A stretch of 9,999 bases of DNA, from contig CAJYHD010000007.1 in NCBI GenBank assembly GCA_913773715.1, forward strand, positions 1 to 9,999, read 5' to 3'. Positions 1 to 7,151 of this stretch are shown piece after piece (position 1 is the stretch's first letter; every line of letters begins with the position of its first letter). The stretch is from an uncultured Sphingobium sp. (GTDB lineage Bacteria; Pseudomonadota; Alphaproteobacteria; Sphingomonadales; Sphingomonadaceae). The notes under the pieces are model-generated. The model made no database searches. It was not told the origin of the DNA and was given only the letters and a program-made list of their open reading frames with translations. The translations under genes were made by a program, and so were the position numbers.

Positions 1-800
1 CCGTGCTGCATGGCGTGCGGGACGAGGATATGGCGTGGGCGATGACATCCCGTGCGCGGCCTGTGCTCAACACGCCGGGGCAGGTGGCGCGCTGGCGCGA
101 GGCGGGCGGTGGCCCGTGCGATGTGATGGTCGATACGGGCATGAACCGGCTGGGTCTCGACTGGCGCGGCGATCTGGGCGCGCTGACGCAGGGACTGACG
201 ATCGCGAGCTTCATGAGTCATTTTGCGTCCGCTGACGAGGATGGCCCGCTGAATGCGATGCAGCGTGAGCGGTTCGTTTCGGTGTGCGGACAGGTGTCGG
301 CGCAGCGTTACAGCCTTGCCAACAGCGCGGGCATCTGCCTCGGGGCGAAGTATGCGTTCGATCTGGTGCGTCCGGGGCTGGCGATCTACGGCGGGATAAC
401 GAGGGATTTGGCGCACGGCCACATCCGACCCGTCGTTCAGCCGCAGGCGCAGGTGCTGCAACGTCGCAAGGTGATCGCTGGCGATACAATTGGCTACAAC
501 GCGACCTATCGTGCCGAGCGGGACATGGAGATCGCGATCCTGAACCTCGGCTATGCCGATGGCTATCTGCGCGGCTTTTCGGACAAGGGTGCCGCGATCA
601 TAGAGGGTGTAAGCCTTCCTGTAGTTGGCCGCGTGTCGATGGACCTGATCGCGATCGACGTCAGCGCGCGGCCGGATATCGGCGAGGGAGATTGGGTCGA
701 TATCGTCTACGACCTGCCCATGGCGTCGAAGCTGTCAGGGCTATCGCAATATGAACTGCTGACCGGCCTTGGGGCGCGGTACGACAGGATTTGGACGTAA
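1..800 (+). CDS. alr: Alanine racemase, 5'-truncated by the window edge
   Basis: This cytoplasmic PLP enzyme interconverts L- and D-alanine and so supplies D-alanine for peptidoglycan. The reading frame is open from the left edge (codons begin at base 3) to TAA at 798-800. It gives 265 residues against about 350-370 for the family, so roughly the first 90-100 residues, including the PLP-binding lysine, lie outside the window; the GTG at base 3 is not a real start. Numbering from base 3, visible landmarks are VDTGMNRLG (43-51), the IGYNATY segment (163-169) holding the probable catalytic tyrosine of the second half-site, GYADGY (183-188), GRVSMD (209-214) at the PLP pocket, and the C-terminal YELLTGLGARY (250-260). 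One oddity is methionine at residue 42, where many racemases carry a carbamylated lysine. A catabolic DadX-type role cannot be excluded. Confidence 0.95.
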   Translation, partial: VLHGVRDEDMAWAMTSRARPVLNTPGQVARWREAGGGPCDVMVDTGMNRLGLDWRGDLGALTQGLTIASFMSHFASADEDGPLNAMQRERFVSVCGQVSAQRYSLANSAGICLGAKYAFDLVRPGLAIYGGITRDLAHGHIRPVVQPQAQVLQRRKVIAGDTIGYNATYRAERDMEIAILNLGYADGYLRGFSDKGAAIIEGVSLPVVGRVSMDLIAIDVSARPDIGEGDWVDIVYDLPMASKLSGLSQYELLTGLGARYDRIWT

Positions 801-831
801 AAATAGCCGACCCGCAGCGAAGCGGATCGGC
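798..831 (-). terminator. Intrinsic terminator of the chemotaxis gene
   Basis: Read on the minus strand, a 10-bp stem GCCGATCCGC / GCGGGTCGGC (one G-U pair) encloses the six-base loop TTCGCT (stem and loop 831-806). It is followed directly by TATTTTT, the classic Rho-independent layout. It starts about 30 bases past the chemotaxis stop codon. Its U-tract overlaps the alr stop codon on the opposite strand. Read on the plus strand, the stem has a C-A mismatch and is followed by a C-rich run rather than T's, so it should end minus-strand transcripts much better than alr transcripts. Confidence 0.8.
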
Positions 832-861
832 CATTCCCCCCTCCAAGGCTGGTGACGGGCG

Positions 862-2193
862 TCAGGCGACCTGACGGCCGAAATCGCTCGATGCGTTGCG
901 CAGGCTGGACAGCTTGCCCTCGACGCTGACGAAGCCGCGTTCGAGCTGGTCGATTTCCGATGCGACGACTTCGGTGTCCTGGCGGATCGCCGAGATGGTG
1001 GTCGACATCGAGTCGGCGGCGAGCGCGGTTTCATCGACGGCGGCGGTGATCATGGTGACGGTTTGCGCCTGTGCGTCCATGGCGTGGCGGATGCGTTCGG
1101 CGCTTGCCTGCACTTCGCTGACGGTATCGCGGATGCGTTCGTTCGTTTCGACCGACTGGCGCGTCGATGCCTGGATGTCGCCGATCTTGCTGGCGATCTC
1201 GTCGGTGGCGCGGGCGGTCTGGTTGGCAAGGCTCTTCACTTCCTGCGCAACGACCGCAAAGCCGCGACCCGCGTCACCGGCGCGTGCCGCCTCGATCGTG
1301 GCGTTGAGCGCGAGCAGGTTGGTCTGGCCCGCAATATCACGGATGAGGCCGAGGATCGATTCGATCGACTTGGCATGATCGGTGAGCGTGGTCGACATGG
1401 CGACGGCGTCGCCCGACTGGCGCGCGGCCCGCTGCGACACATCGGCGGCGCTTTCGACTTCTGTGCGGGCGCCCTCGATCGCGCGGATGAGACCGGCGGC
1501 GGTACGGGCGGCTTCGCGCATGGCGAGCGCGGACTGTTCGGCGGCGGCGGCGACTTCCGACGCCTTGCCCAGCATGCCGCGCGTCGCGGCCGAGGCATCC
1601 TTCGCCTGTTCGCGCAGCGATTCGCCCAGACGAGTCGCGCCATCGATCTCACCCATGATGCGTTGTTCGAAAAGCGTTCCGAAACGCGCGCGCTCCTGGC
1701 GCTGCGCTTCGGCCTGATCATTGACCAGCACGTTCGACATGAACGCCGAGTCGAGCATCGCGACCTGCAACATCGTGCCGATCAGGCGACGGCTGCGCGA
1801 CTCGTCGTCGCGGCAGGTTGCCCAAAGCAGGTCGATGATCTTTTCGTTCGCGGCGGCGACGGCGGTCAGCACGGCACGCACGGGCACATCGTGTTTACGG
1901 GCATGGCGCACGCAATTGGCGGCCGAAATCGTCCATTTGCCTCCGCTGAAATGCAGCAGCTTCTGTTCGACGTAGAAGCGGCTTTCCGTACGAATACGGT
2001 CAGTGACACCCGCAGGCAGGCGCTGGGCAAGGCCTGTGTCGCGCATGTACGTGTCGAAAAACGCGTCGGCGACGGCGGCGATGTCCGCTTCTATCAACTT
2101 ACCGATTTCAAGCGCCTGGCGACCGATCGCGCCATCCGGGTCGTTGCTGGCGACATAGTCGGCGGGAGCGGGTTGAGTGGCGAAGGACGGCAT
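862..2193 (-). CDS. Soluble methyl-accepting chemotaxis protein with a possible globin-like sensor
   Basis: This is a chemoreceptor that would control the CheA kinase. The C-terminal half is a standard signalling domain; the hairpin tip (about residues 284-322) reads [20 protein letters not shown] followed by [17 protein letters not shown], flanked by long Ala-rich coiled-coil helices. There is no hydrophobic membrane segment and no HAMP-like region, so it is probably cytoplasmic. The N-terminal ~155 residues are helical and resemble globin-coupled sensors of the HemAT type: an [15 protein letters not shown] helix (45-59), [15 protein letters not shown] (73-87), and [16 protein letters not shown] around H97, a candidate proximal heme ligand. 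The receptor match is certain; the heme assignment is inference. I chose ATG at 2193-2191 (443 residues) because AGGGG lies 9 bases upstream; a TTG two codons earlier is only 3 bases from it. No C-terminal CheR/CheB pentapeptide is seen. Confidence 0.93.
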   Translation of the reverse strand: MPSFATQPAPADYVASNDPDGAIGRQALEIGKLIEADIAAVADAFFDTYMRDTGLAQRLPAGVTDRIRTESRFYVEQKLLHFSGGKWTISAANCVRHARKHDVPVRAVLTAVAAANEKIIDLLWATCRDDESRSRRLIGTMLQVAMLDSAFMSNVLVNDQAEAQRQERARFGTLFEQRIMGEIDGATRLGESLREQAKDASAATRGMLGKASEVAAAAEQSALAMREAARTAAGLIRAIEGARTEVESAADVSQRAARQSGDAVAMSTTLTDHAKSIESILGLIRDIAGQTNLLALNATIEAARAGDAGRGFAVVAQEVKSLANQTARATDEIASKIGDIQASTRQSVETNERIRDTVSEVQASAERIRHAMDAQAQTVTMITAAVDETALAADSMSTTISAIRQDTEVVASEIDQLERGFVSVEGKLSSLRNASSDFGRQVA

Positions 2194-2387
2194 ACGCAAA
2201 AGCCCCTGTGATGGGATTGGTGTCTGAACGGAGTCGACCTTAACGCCAGTTGGTTAACGGGTTCTTATCCCTCCGCGCAGAAGTCACGTCCCCCTTCCGC
2301 GCGATCGCCACCTTGCCCTTGCGGCACTTCGCTCTTAAGGGGAGGCGGAATCAACGCAAATAACGCTTCTTGGGACAAGGGTAAGAC
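2194..2387. promoter_or_regulatory. Divergent intergenic region between the chemotaxis gene and the sdh operon
   Basis: These 194 bases must hold the start signals of both divergent transcription units. The clear signals are ribosome binding sites: AGGGG for the chemotaxis gene (minus strand, about 2203-2207) and AAGGG at 2377-2381, 6 bases before the sdhC ATG. I could not identify a convincing -35/-10 pair for either gene. Two TTAA tetramers (2240-2243 and 2254-2257) are separated by 10 bases, too far apart for a CtrA site (TTAA-N7-TTAA). The minus-strand octamer TTAACCAA at 2257-2250 resembles a CtrA half-site but is weak evidence. No terminator or stable hairpin was seen. Confidence 0.4.
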
Positions 2388-2783
2388 ATGGCGCGATCAT
2401 CCAGCCGGCCCCTCTCGCCGCACCTGACCATCTGGAAATGGGGGCCGCACATGGCGGTGTCCATCATGCATCGCGTCACTGGCAACGGCCTGGCGACCGT
2501 GGGCGCTCTCGGCCTCGTATGGTGGCTGATGGCCGCTGCGATCGGTCCCGAAGCCTATGCGACTTTCATCAAGGTGGCGACTTCGCCCATCGGCTATCTG
2601 GTGATGATCGGCATCAGCTGGTTCTTCTTCCAGCATCTTTGCTCGGGCCTGCGTCACTTCGTGCTCGACATGGGCGCGGGGTATGAACTCAAGACCAACA
2701 AGAGCTGGGCGATCGCGACCTTCGTCTTTTCGGCGATCCTGACGATCGGCTTCTGGCTCGTCATCTTCGGAAAGGCGCTCTGA
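2388..2783 (+). CDS. sdhC: Succinate dehydrogenase cytochrome b556 subunit
   Basis: One of two membrane anchors of respiratory complex II; it helps bind heme b and ubiquinone in the inner membrane. The 131-residue length is normal for SdhC. The family signature RPLSPHLTIWKW is at residues 7-18 and SIMHRVTG at 25-32; S25 and R29 match the quinone-site serine and arginine known from E. coli (S27, R31). QHLCSGLRHFVLDMG (82-96) holds H83, equivalent to the E. coli heme ligand H84. Three hydrophobic segments lie at about 34-53, 68-90 and 107-128. The start follows AAGGG by 6 bases. Its TGA (2781-2783) overlaps the sdhD ATG by one base, implying coupled translation. It is the first gene of sdhCDA. 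Confidence 0.96.
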   Translation: MARSSSRPLSPHLTIWKWGPHMAVSIMHRVTGNGLATVGALGLVWWLMAAAIGPEAYATFIKVATSPIGYLVMIGISWFFFQHLCSGLRHFVLDMGAGYELKTNKSWAIATFVFSAILTIGFWLVIFGKAL

Positions 2784-3175
2784 TGGGTACGGGAACTGGT
2801 ATCGGCCGCGTTCGCGGTCTCGGCTCCGCCCGCCACGGCGCGCATCATTGGCTGACGCAGCGCTATACGGCGGCGGGAAATCTGTTGCTGGTGCTGTGGT
2901 TGCTGTTCAGCCTCTTGAGCTTGCCCGGCCTCGATTATCAGAGCGTCGTCAGCTGGATCGCCAACCCGATGGTCGCGGTGCCGCTGATGCTGATGCTGGT
3001 CAGCATCTTCTGGCACCTGCGCCTTGGTATGCAGGTGATGCTGGAGGACTATGTCCATGACAAGGGTCTGGCGTTCCTCTCCGTCCTGCTGCTGAACTTC
3101 TATGCCATCGGCGGCGCGTCCGCAGGCATCTTCGCGATCGCCAAGATCGCCTTCACAGGAATCGTCAAGCCATGA
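2783..3175 (+). CDS. sdhD: Succinate dehydrogenase hydrophobic membrane anchor subunit
   Basis: Second membrane anchor of complex II, which completes the ubiquinone and heme b site with SdhC. It has 130 residues. After a basic N-terminus containing [16 protein letters not shown] (15-30) come three hydrophobic segments (about 32-49, 61-84 and 97-122). H78 in [15 protein letters not shown] is the expected heme ligand, and D89-Y90 correspond to the quinone-site Asp-Tyr pair of E. coli SdhD (D82-Y83). The start overlaps the sdhC stop by one base and the stop overlaps the sdhA ATG in an ATGA arrangement (3172-3175), so the three genes form one transcript with coupled translation. SdhD is poorly conserved in general, so the operon position adds support. 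Confidence 0.95.
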   Translation: MGTGTGIGRVRGLGSARHGAHHWLTQRYTAAGNLLLVLWLLFSLLSLPGLDYQSVVSWIANPMVAVPLMLMLVSIFWHLRLGMQVMLEDYVHDKGLAFLSVLLLNFYAIGGASAGIFAIAKIAFTGIVKP

Positions 3176-4974
3176 GCGACGCCTACAAGATCATCGACCA
3201 CACTTACGACACGGTCGTGGTGGGCGCGGGCGGTTCGGGCCTGCGCGCGACCATGGGCAGCGCCGAAGCGGGCCTCAAGACCGCCTGCATCACCAAGCTG
3301 TTCCCGACCCGAAGCCACACCGTCGCGGCGCAGGGCGGCATCGCCGCATCGCTCGGCAACAATTCGCCCGATCACTGGACCTGGCACATGTTCGACACCG
3401 TCAAGGGGTCCGACTGGCTGGGCGATCAGGACGCGATCGAATATATGGTGCGCGAAGCACCGGCCGCCGTCATCGAGCTGGAACATGCCGGCGTTCCCTT
3501 CAGCCGCAACGAGAATGGGACGATCTACCAGCGTCCGTTCGGCGGCCATATGCAGAATATGGGCGCAGGCCCGCCAGTGCAGCGCACCTGCGCCGCGGCT
3601 GACCGTACCGGCCATGCCATGCTGCACGCGCTCTATCAGCAATCGCTGAAATATGACGCGGACTTCTACATCGAATATTTCGCCATCGACCTCATCATGG
3701 AAAATGGCGAGTGCCGCGGCGTCATCGCCATCTGCATGGAAGACGGGTCGATCCACCGCTTCCGCGCCCATGCGGTCGTGCTGGCGACGGGCGGTTATGG
3801 CCGTGCCTATTTCTCCGCCACATCGGCGCACAGCTGCACCGGCGATGGCGGCGGCATGGTGCTGCGCGCCGGGCTTCCGCTCCAAGATCTGGAATTCGTG
3901 CAGTTCCACCCGACCGGCATCTACGGTGCAGGCGTGCTGATCACCGAAGGCGCGCGCGGCGAGGGCGGTTATCTCACCAACTCCGAGGGCGAGCGCTTCA
4001 TGGAGCGTTATGCCCCCTCGGCCAAGGATCTGGCATCGCGCGACGTCGTATCGCGTTCGATGGCGATGGAAATGCGCGAAGGTCGCGGCGTGGGTCCCAA
4101 CAAGGATCACATCTTCCTGCACCTCGACCACATTGATCCCAAGGTGCTGGCCGAGCGCCTGCCGGGCATCACTGAAAGCGGCAAGATTTTCGCGGGCGTC
4201 GACCTGACGCGCCAGCCGTTGCCGGTGACGCCGACCGTCCATTACAATATGGGCGGTATCCCCTGTAACTATCATGGGCAGGTGGTGACGAAGGTCGGCG
4301 ACGATCCGGAAGTCGTGGTGCCGGGCCTCTACGCGGTCGGTGAAGCGGCTTGCGTGTCGGTGCATGGCGCGAACCGCCTCGGCTCCAACTCGCTGATCGA
4401 CCTTGTCGTGTTCGGTCGCGCTACGGGCCTGCACCTCAAGGAAACGCTGAAGCCTAACGGCAGCCACAAGCCGCTGCCCAAGGATGCGGCCGATCTGGCG
4501 CTGACCCGCCTCGACAAATATCGCAATGCCAAGGGCGGCACACCCACGGCGCAGATTCGCCTCGAAATGCAGCACACCATGCAGAAGCATGCCGCCGTGT
4601 TCCGCGACAGCGAATTGCTGAGCGAGGGCGTTTCGAAGATCGCGCAGGTCAACAAGCGGATGGAAGACGTCGCCGTCTCCGACCGCTCGCTGATATGGAA
4701 CACCGATCTTATCGAGACGCTGGAACTCGACAATCTGATGAGCCAGGCCGTCTGCACGATGGTCAGCGCGGAAAACCGCAAGGAAAGCCGTGGCGCGCAC
4801 GCGCATGAGGATTTCCCGAACCGCGACGACGAAAACTGGATGAAGCACACCATCAGCTGGTTTGACGGCTGGGGTGGATCGGGTGGGGGCGTGAAGCTCG
4901 ATTACCGTCCGGTCCACGATTATACGCTCACCGACGAGGCTGAATATATCAAGCCCAAGGCACGCGTATATTGA
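3172..4974 (+). CDS. sdhA: Succinate dehydrogenase flavoprotein subunit
   Basis: Catalytic subunit of complex II: it oxidises succinate to fumarate in the TCA cycle and passes electrons through covalently bound FAD to SdhB. The 600 residues match the family's full length. The dinucleotide fold GAGGSG is at 18-23. H49 in [10 protein letters not shown] is the FAD-attachment histidine. Substrate-site residues are in place: FHPTG (245-249), R290 in SRDVVSR, H357 in TVHYNMGG and R402 in NRLGSNSL, agreeing with E. coli R286, H354 and R399. The C-terminal [19 protein letters not shown] is typical of alphaproteobacterial SdhA. The ATG overlaps the sdhD stop by four bases, with AGGA about 11 bases upstream. 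The oddity is downstream: a strong terminator follows within about 30 bases and no sdhB is present before the next, opposite-strand gene. Confidence 0.98.
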   Translation: MSDAYKIIDHTYDTVVVGAGGSGLRATMGSAEAGLKTACITKLFPTRSHTVAAQGGIAASLGNNSPDHWTWHMFDTVKGSDWLGDQDAIEYMVREAPAAVIELEHAGVPFSRNENGTIYQRPFGGHMQNMGAGPPVQRTCAAADRTGHAMLHALYQQSLKYDADFYIEYFAIDLIMENGECRGVIAICMEDGSIHRFRAHAVVLATGGYGRAYFSATSAHSCTGDGGGMVLRAGLPLQDLEFVQFHPTGIYGAGVLITEGARGEGGYLTNSEGERFMERYAPSAKDLASRDVVSRSMAMEMREGRGVGPNKDHIFLHLDHIDPKVLAERLPGITESGKIFAGVDLTRQPLPVTPTVHYNMGGIPCNYHGQVVTKVGDDPEVVVPGLYAVGEAACVSVHGANRLGSNSLIDLVVFGRATGLHLKETLKPNGSHKPLPKDAADLALTRLDKYRNAKGGTPTAQIRLEMQHTMQKHAAVFRDSELLSEGVSKIAQVNKRMEDVAVSDRSLIWNTDLIETLELDNLMSQAVCTMVSAENRKESRGAHAHEDFPNRDDENWMKHTISWFDGWGGSGGGVKLDYRPVHDYTLTDEAEYIKPKARVY

Positions 4975-5001
4975 TCCGCCCGCATGCGTGACGGGAAAGA
5001 G

Positions 5002-5028
5002 GGGCGGGCCGGTTGGTCCGCCCTTTTT
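5002..5028 (+). terminator. Intrinsic terminator closing the sdhCDA operon
   Basis: A nine-base-pair stem, GGGCGGGCC (5002-5010) with GGTCCGCCC (5015-5023) and one G-U pair, encloses the loop GGTT and is followed by TTTTT (5024-5028). This is a strong Rho-independent terminator 27 bases after the sdhA stop. On the minus strand the same stem is followed only by CTCTTTC, so it would be at best a weak terminator for the glycosyltransferase gene, whose stop codon lies 3 bases from the T-run. Confidence 0.9.
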
Positions 5029-5030
5029 CG

Positions 5031-6056
5031 TTACGCGGCGATCAGGTCGAGCTGGCTACGGATGACGTCGAGATTATGGCGGGCGAGGTGACTGCCGCGT
5101 CCCGCTACGCTGCCTTCGAGGGCGGGCTGCTCGCCGATCTCCAGACAGCGTTCCCAAGCAGAAGTGGCGAGCGGGAGCCATTGATCGAGCGCATGGTCCG
5201 GTTGCACGGAGGCTTGCGTCAGCGCCAATTCGCCGACGACGAAGAAGAAATCGGGCGAATGGCTCCAGTCCGCCATATGCTCGGACGCTAGATCAATCGC
5301 CTGCGCGCTCCGACCTGTCTGCCCCAGGCAATGAAGATGCCGCACCAGCAACGCGTGCATCCAGTTGGCGTCAGGCGGCGTCAGCGCGATTGCCCGTGTG
5401 TACCAATCGTTCGCTGCGACACGGTCGTTTCCACTCTCCGCATCCTTGCCGAGTTGGAAAAGAATATAGGGATCGTCGGGATTATCGGCGAGTTCGCGAA
5501 GCAGCAGCGGGCCGTTACGCTCGATCTTGCGCACCTTTTGCGCGTCGAGATAGCCATCATGCCCAAGGTGCAAAGGTGTCCGTTCTACGGCGAGGTCGGA
5601 AACCGGTTGCTCATGCACGCGGCCTTCATATCGAACGCCGCGCGGCAACAGGCGCGGTATCCAGTTGCGGCTGATCGATTCGTCCTGCTCCGTGACCGCA
5701 AAATGATTGAGCTGGCAGGCCGCACCGATCCGGTCGCCGCCCATGATCCATTCTCGCAGCGTCGCACCCCCGCTCTCGATCCACTCATCTGCGTCGATCA
5801 CCAGCGTCCAGTCTGCATCCGCCAGCGCCAGCGCGTGGTTGCGGGCTATCGAGAAATCGTCCGGCCACTCCAGATGATGCACATCCGCACCACAGCCCCG
5901 CGCGATCGCAGCCGTGTCATCGATCGACCCGGTATCCACAACGACGATCCGATCGACCCACGGCGCAATACTGTCGAGGCACCGGGCAATGCAGCGGGCC
6001 TCATCCCGCACGATCAGCGCGGCGGCGAGGGTGGGGCGGGGAACGGAGTTTGCCAT
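5031..6056 (-). CDS. Family 2 glycosyltransferase with TPR-like C-terminal region
   Basis: A GT-A fold glycosyltransferase of 341 residues; the sugar donor and acceptor are unknown. The N-terminal domain (about 10-115) starts with AAALIVRDEARCIARCLDSI, then IVVVDTGSIDDT (37-48), and FSIARNHAL (68-76) leads to VIDADEW (86-92), whose D88-A-D90 is the metal/nucleotide-sugar DxD motif. RYEGRVHEQ (142-150) and HLGHDGY (163-169) are typical of the SunS-like subgroup of GT2. From about 180 the protein becomes helical, and NPDDPYILFQLGKDAESGNDRVAANDWYTRAIAL resembles a tetratricopeptide repeat. No membrane segment or signal peptide is seen, so it is probably cytosolic. The start ATG (6056-6054) has AGAAGG about 4 bases upstream. 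It is the last gene of the minus-strand group, 44 bases after the HExxH gene. A role in surface glycan or protein glycosylation is inference. Confidence 0.9.
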   Translation of the reverse strand: MANSVPRPTLAAALIVRDEARCIARCLDSIAPWVDRIVVVDTGSIDDTAAIARGCGADVHHLEWPDDFSIARNHALALADADWTLVIDADEWIESGGATLREWIMGGDRIGAACQLNHFAVTEQDESISRNWIPRLLPRGVRYEGRVHEQPVSDLAVERTPLHLGHDGYLDAQKVRKIERNGPLLLRELADNPDDPYILFQLGKDAESGNDRVAANDWYTRAIALTPPDANWMHALLVRHLHCLGQTGRSAQAIDLASEHMADWSHSPDFFFVVGELALTQASVQPDHALDQWLPLATSAWERCLEIGEQPALEGSVAGRGSHLARHNLDVIRSQLDLIAA

Positions 6057-6100
6057 GCCGCCTTCTCGCCGATCATGGCTAACGGACGGTTAAAATCGTC

Positions 6101-6571
6101 TCAGGCAGCAACGCGCGAAAAAGGCAGCAGCGCATTATAGATATCCACACCCGGCTTGCCCGCGACCGCAACCCCCTGCCGTAACAGGAAAGCGTGGCGC
6201 ACGATCTCAGCCTGCTGCTCTATGCCATATTCGTCGAACGGCTTGCCCGCTTCCAGTTCATATTCGTAGCGACAGAAGGGGTGGCGCATCAGCGGCAGCC
6301 ACCAGCGCCCCCGCGTCTGCGCCTGCCACACGTGGGTCATCTCATGGATGAAGAGGCACTGCACCCCCATCGACGACTGGCAGAAGTCATCGCAAAACAG
6401 CCCACTTTCGGGATGGAACCAGAGGTTGCCGTCGGGGGCCATCGTCACCCGACGCGGCTGGAACCACCACCATTTGCGGTTGTGAACGCGTACCGCATCA
6501 TAGTCGATCGCCGCCCCGAACATGGATCGGGACAGCGCGACCTCTTCCACCGTGAGCGCCCGGCCCCTCAA
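6101..6571 (-). CDS. Small HExxH protein, putative zinc metallopeptidase-like
   Basis: Function unknown. The protein has about 156 residues with HEMTHVWQ at 76-83, a HExxH zinc motif (H76, E77, H80), and IEQQAEIV at 117-124, where E118 or E122 could be the third metal ligand. This resembles the minimal metallopeptidase-like core of DUF4157-type proteins. I recall similar sphingomonad proteins carrying the uninformative label 'vgr related protein'; that is memory, not a search. Other features are a Trp-rich RKWWWFQPRR stretch (32-41), four cysteines (60, 64, 72, 100), and no signal peptide or membrane segment. The start is uncertain: TTG at 6571-6569 has a weak GAGCGG 9 bases upstream that overlaps the previous gene's stop codon; GTG at 6550 is the alternative, and no ATG lies upstream in frame. 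It sits 13 bases after the copper chaperone gene, so it is probably co-transcribed. Confidence 0.8.
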   Translation of the reverse strand: MRGRALTVEEVALSRSMFGAAIDYDAVRVHNRKWWWFQPRRVTMAPDGNLWFHPESGLFCDDFCQSSMGVQCLFIHEMTHVWQAQTRGRWWLPLMRHPFCRYEYELEAGKPFDEYGIEQQAEIVRHAFLLRQGVAVAGKPGVDIYNALLPFSRVAA

Positions 6572-6584
6572 TGATATTCGCCGC

Positions 6585-7094
6585 TCAATGGCTCATATTG
6601 GCCATGTCATGGCCGCTCATGTCACCCATATCGCCAGCCGCCGCCTTGGGCGCGGGCGCGCCTGCGCCACCCGGCTTCTGAATCACCGCATCGACCAGCA
6701 GCCGATCGCCGTTCGACATCAGGAAGGTGAATTGCATCTTGCCCCGGCTGATCGCGGTGTCGTTGATGCCGAAGATCATGAGGTGCTTGCCGCCCGGCTT
6801 GAAGGCGACCTCTCCCTTGGCTGGCACATCGACGCTGGAAACGGGGCGCATCCGCGCGACGCCCTTGTCATCCACGCTTTCGTGCATCTCGACCTTGAGC
6901 GCATAATCGGTCAGTACACCACGAATTTGCGTACCCGCGTCACCGCCATGCGCCACGAAATAACCGGCGGACGGCGTATCTTTGTTCGGCGACAGCCGCA
7001 CCCACGCCTGATCGATGTAGCTAGGCGCAGGATCGCCGCAGGCCGACAGGGTCAAAGGCGCCGCAAGGGCGAAGAGGGCAAAGGCCGCGCGCAT
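6585..7094 (-). CDS. PCu(A)C-family copper chaperone, predicted lipoprotein
   Basis: PCu(A)C proteins bind copper outside the cytoplasm and in several bacteria deliver it to the CuA or CuB site of cytochrome oxidase. The family signature H-X10-M-X21-H-X-M is exact here: H71, M82, H104 and M106. The N-terminus has a hydrophobic segment ending in LSAC, a lipobox with C19 as the lipidated residue; G20 at +2 would favour the outer membrane by the E. coli rule. The C-terminus (about 154-169) is Met/His rich, with GDMGDMSGHDMANMSH. I chose ATG at 7094-7092 (169 residues) because GGAG lies 6 bases upstream and a normal signal peptide results; a GTG five codons earlier would put the binding site inside the coding sequence. 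It heads the minus-strand group and diverges from dnaK. No SCO or cox gene is nearby in the window. Confidence 0.93.
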   Translation of the reverse strand: MRAAFALFALAAPLTLSACGDPAPSYIDQAWVRLSPNKDTPSAGYFVAHGGDAGTQIRGVLTDYALKVEMHESVDDKGVARMRPVSSVDVPAKGEVAFKPGGKHLMIFGINDTAISRGKMQFTFLMSNGDRLLVDAVIQKPGGAGAPAPKAAAGDMGDMSGHDMANMSH

Positions 7095-7151
7095 CCTGAT
7101 CTCCAACACTGTCTCGTTTCCGGTCGATCGTTACCCTAATGACCCCTTTGC

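Noticed and set aside
1063..2211. 382-codon open frame antisense to the chemotaxis gene
   Set aside because: Same codon-bias effect; low-complexity Arg/Gly/His composition and no family resemblance.
2240..2258. Pair of TTAA tetramers as a CtrA box
   Set aside because: The spacer is 10 bases instead of 7, so it does not fit the known site.
3100..4917. 605-codon open frame antisense to sdhA
   Set aside because: Shadow of a G+C-rich coding sequence; its protein is Ala/Arg/His rich with no recognisable family, and sdhA is unmistakable.
5331..6140. 269-codon plus-strand frame across the glycosyltransferase gene
   Set aside because: The minus-strand frame has clear GT2 motifs and a ribosome binding site; the plus-strand frame has neither.
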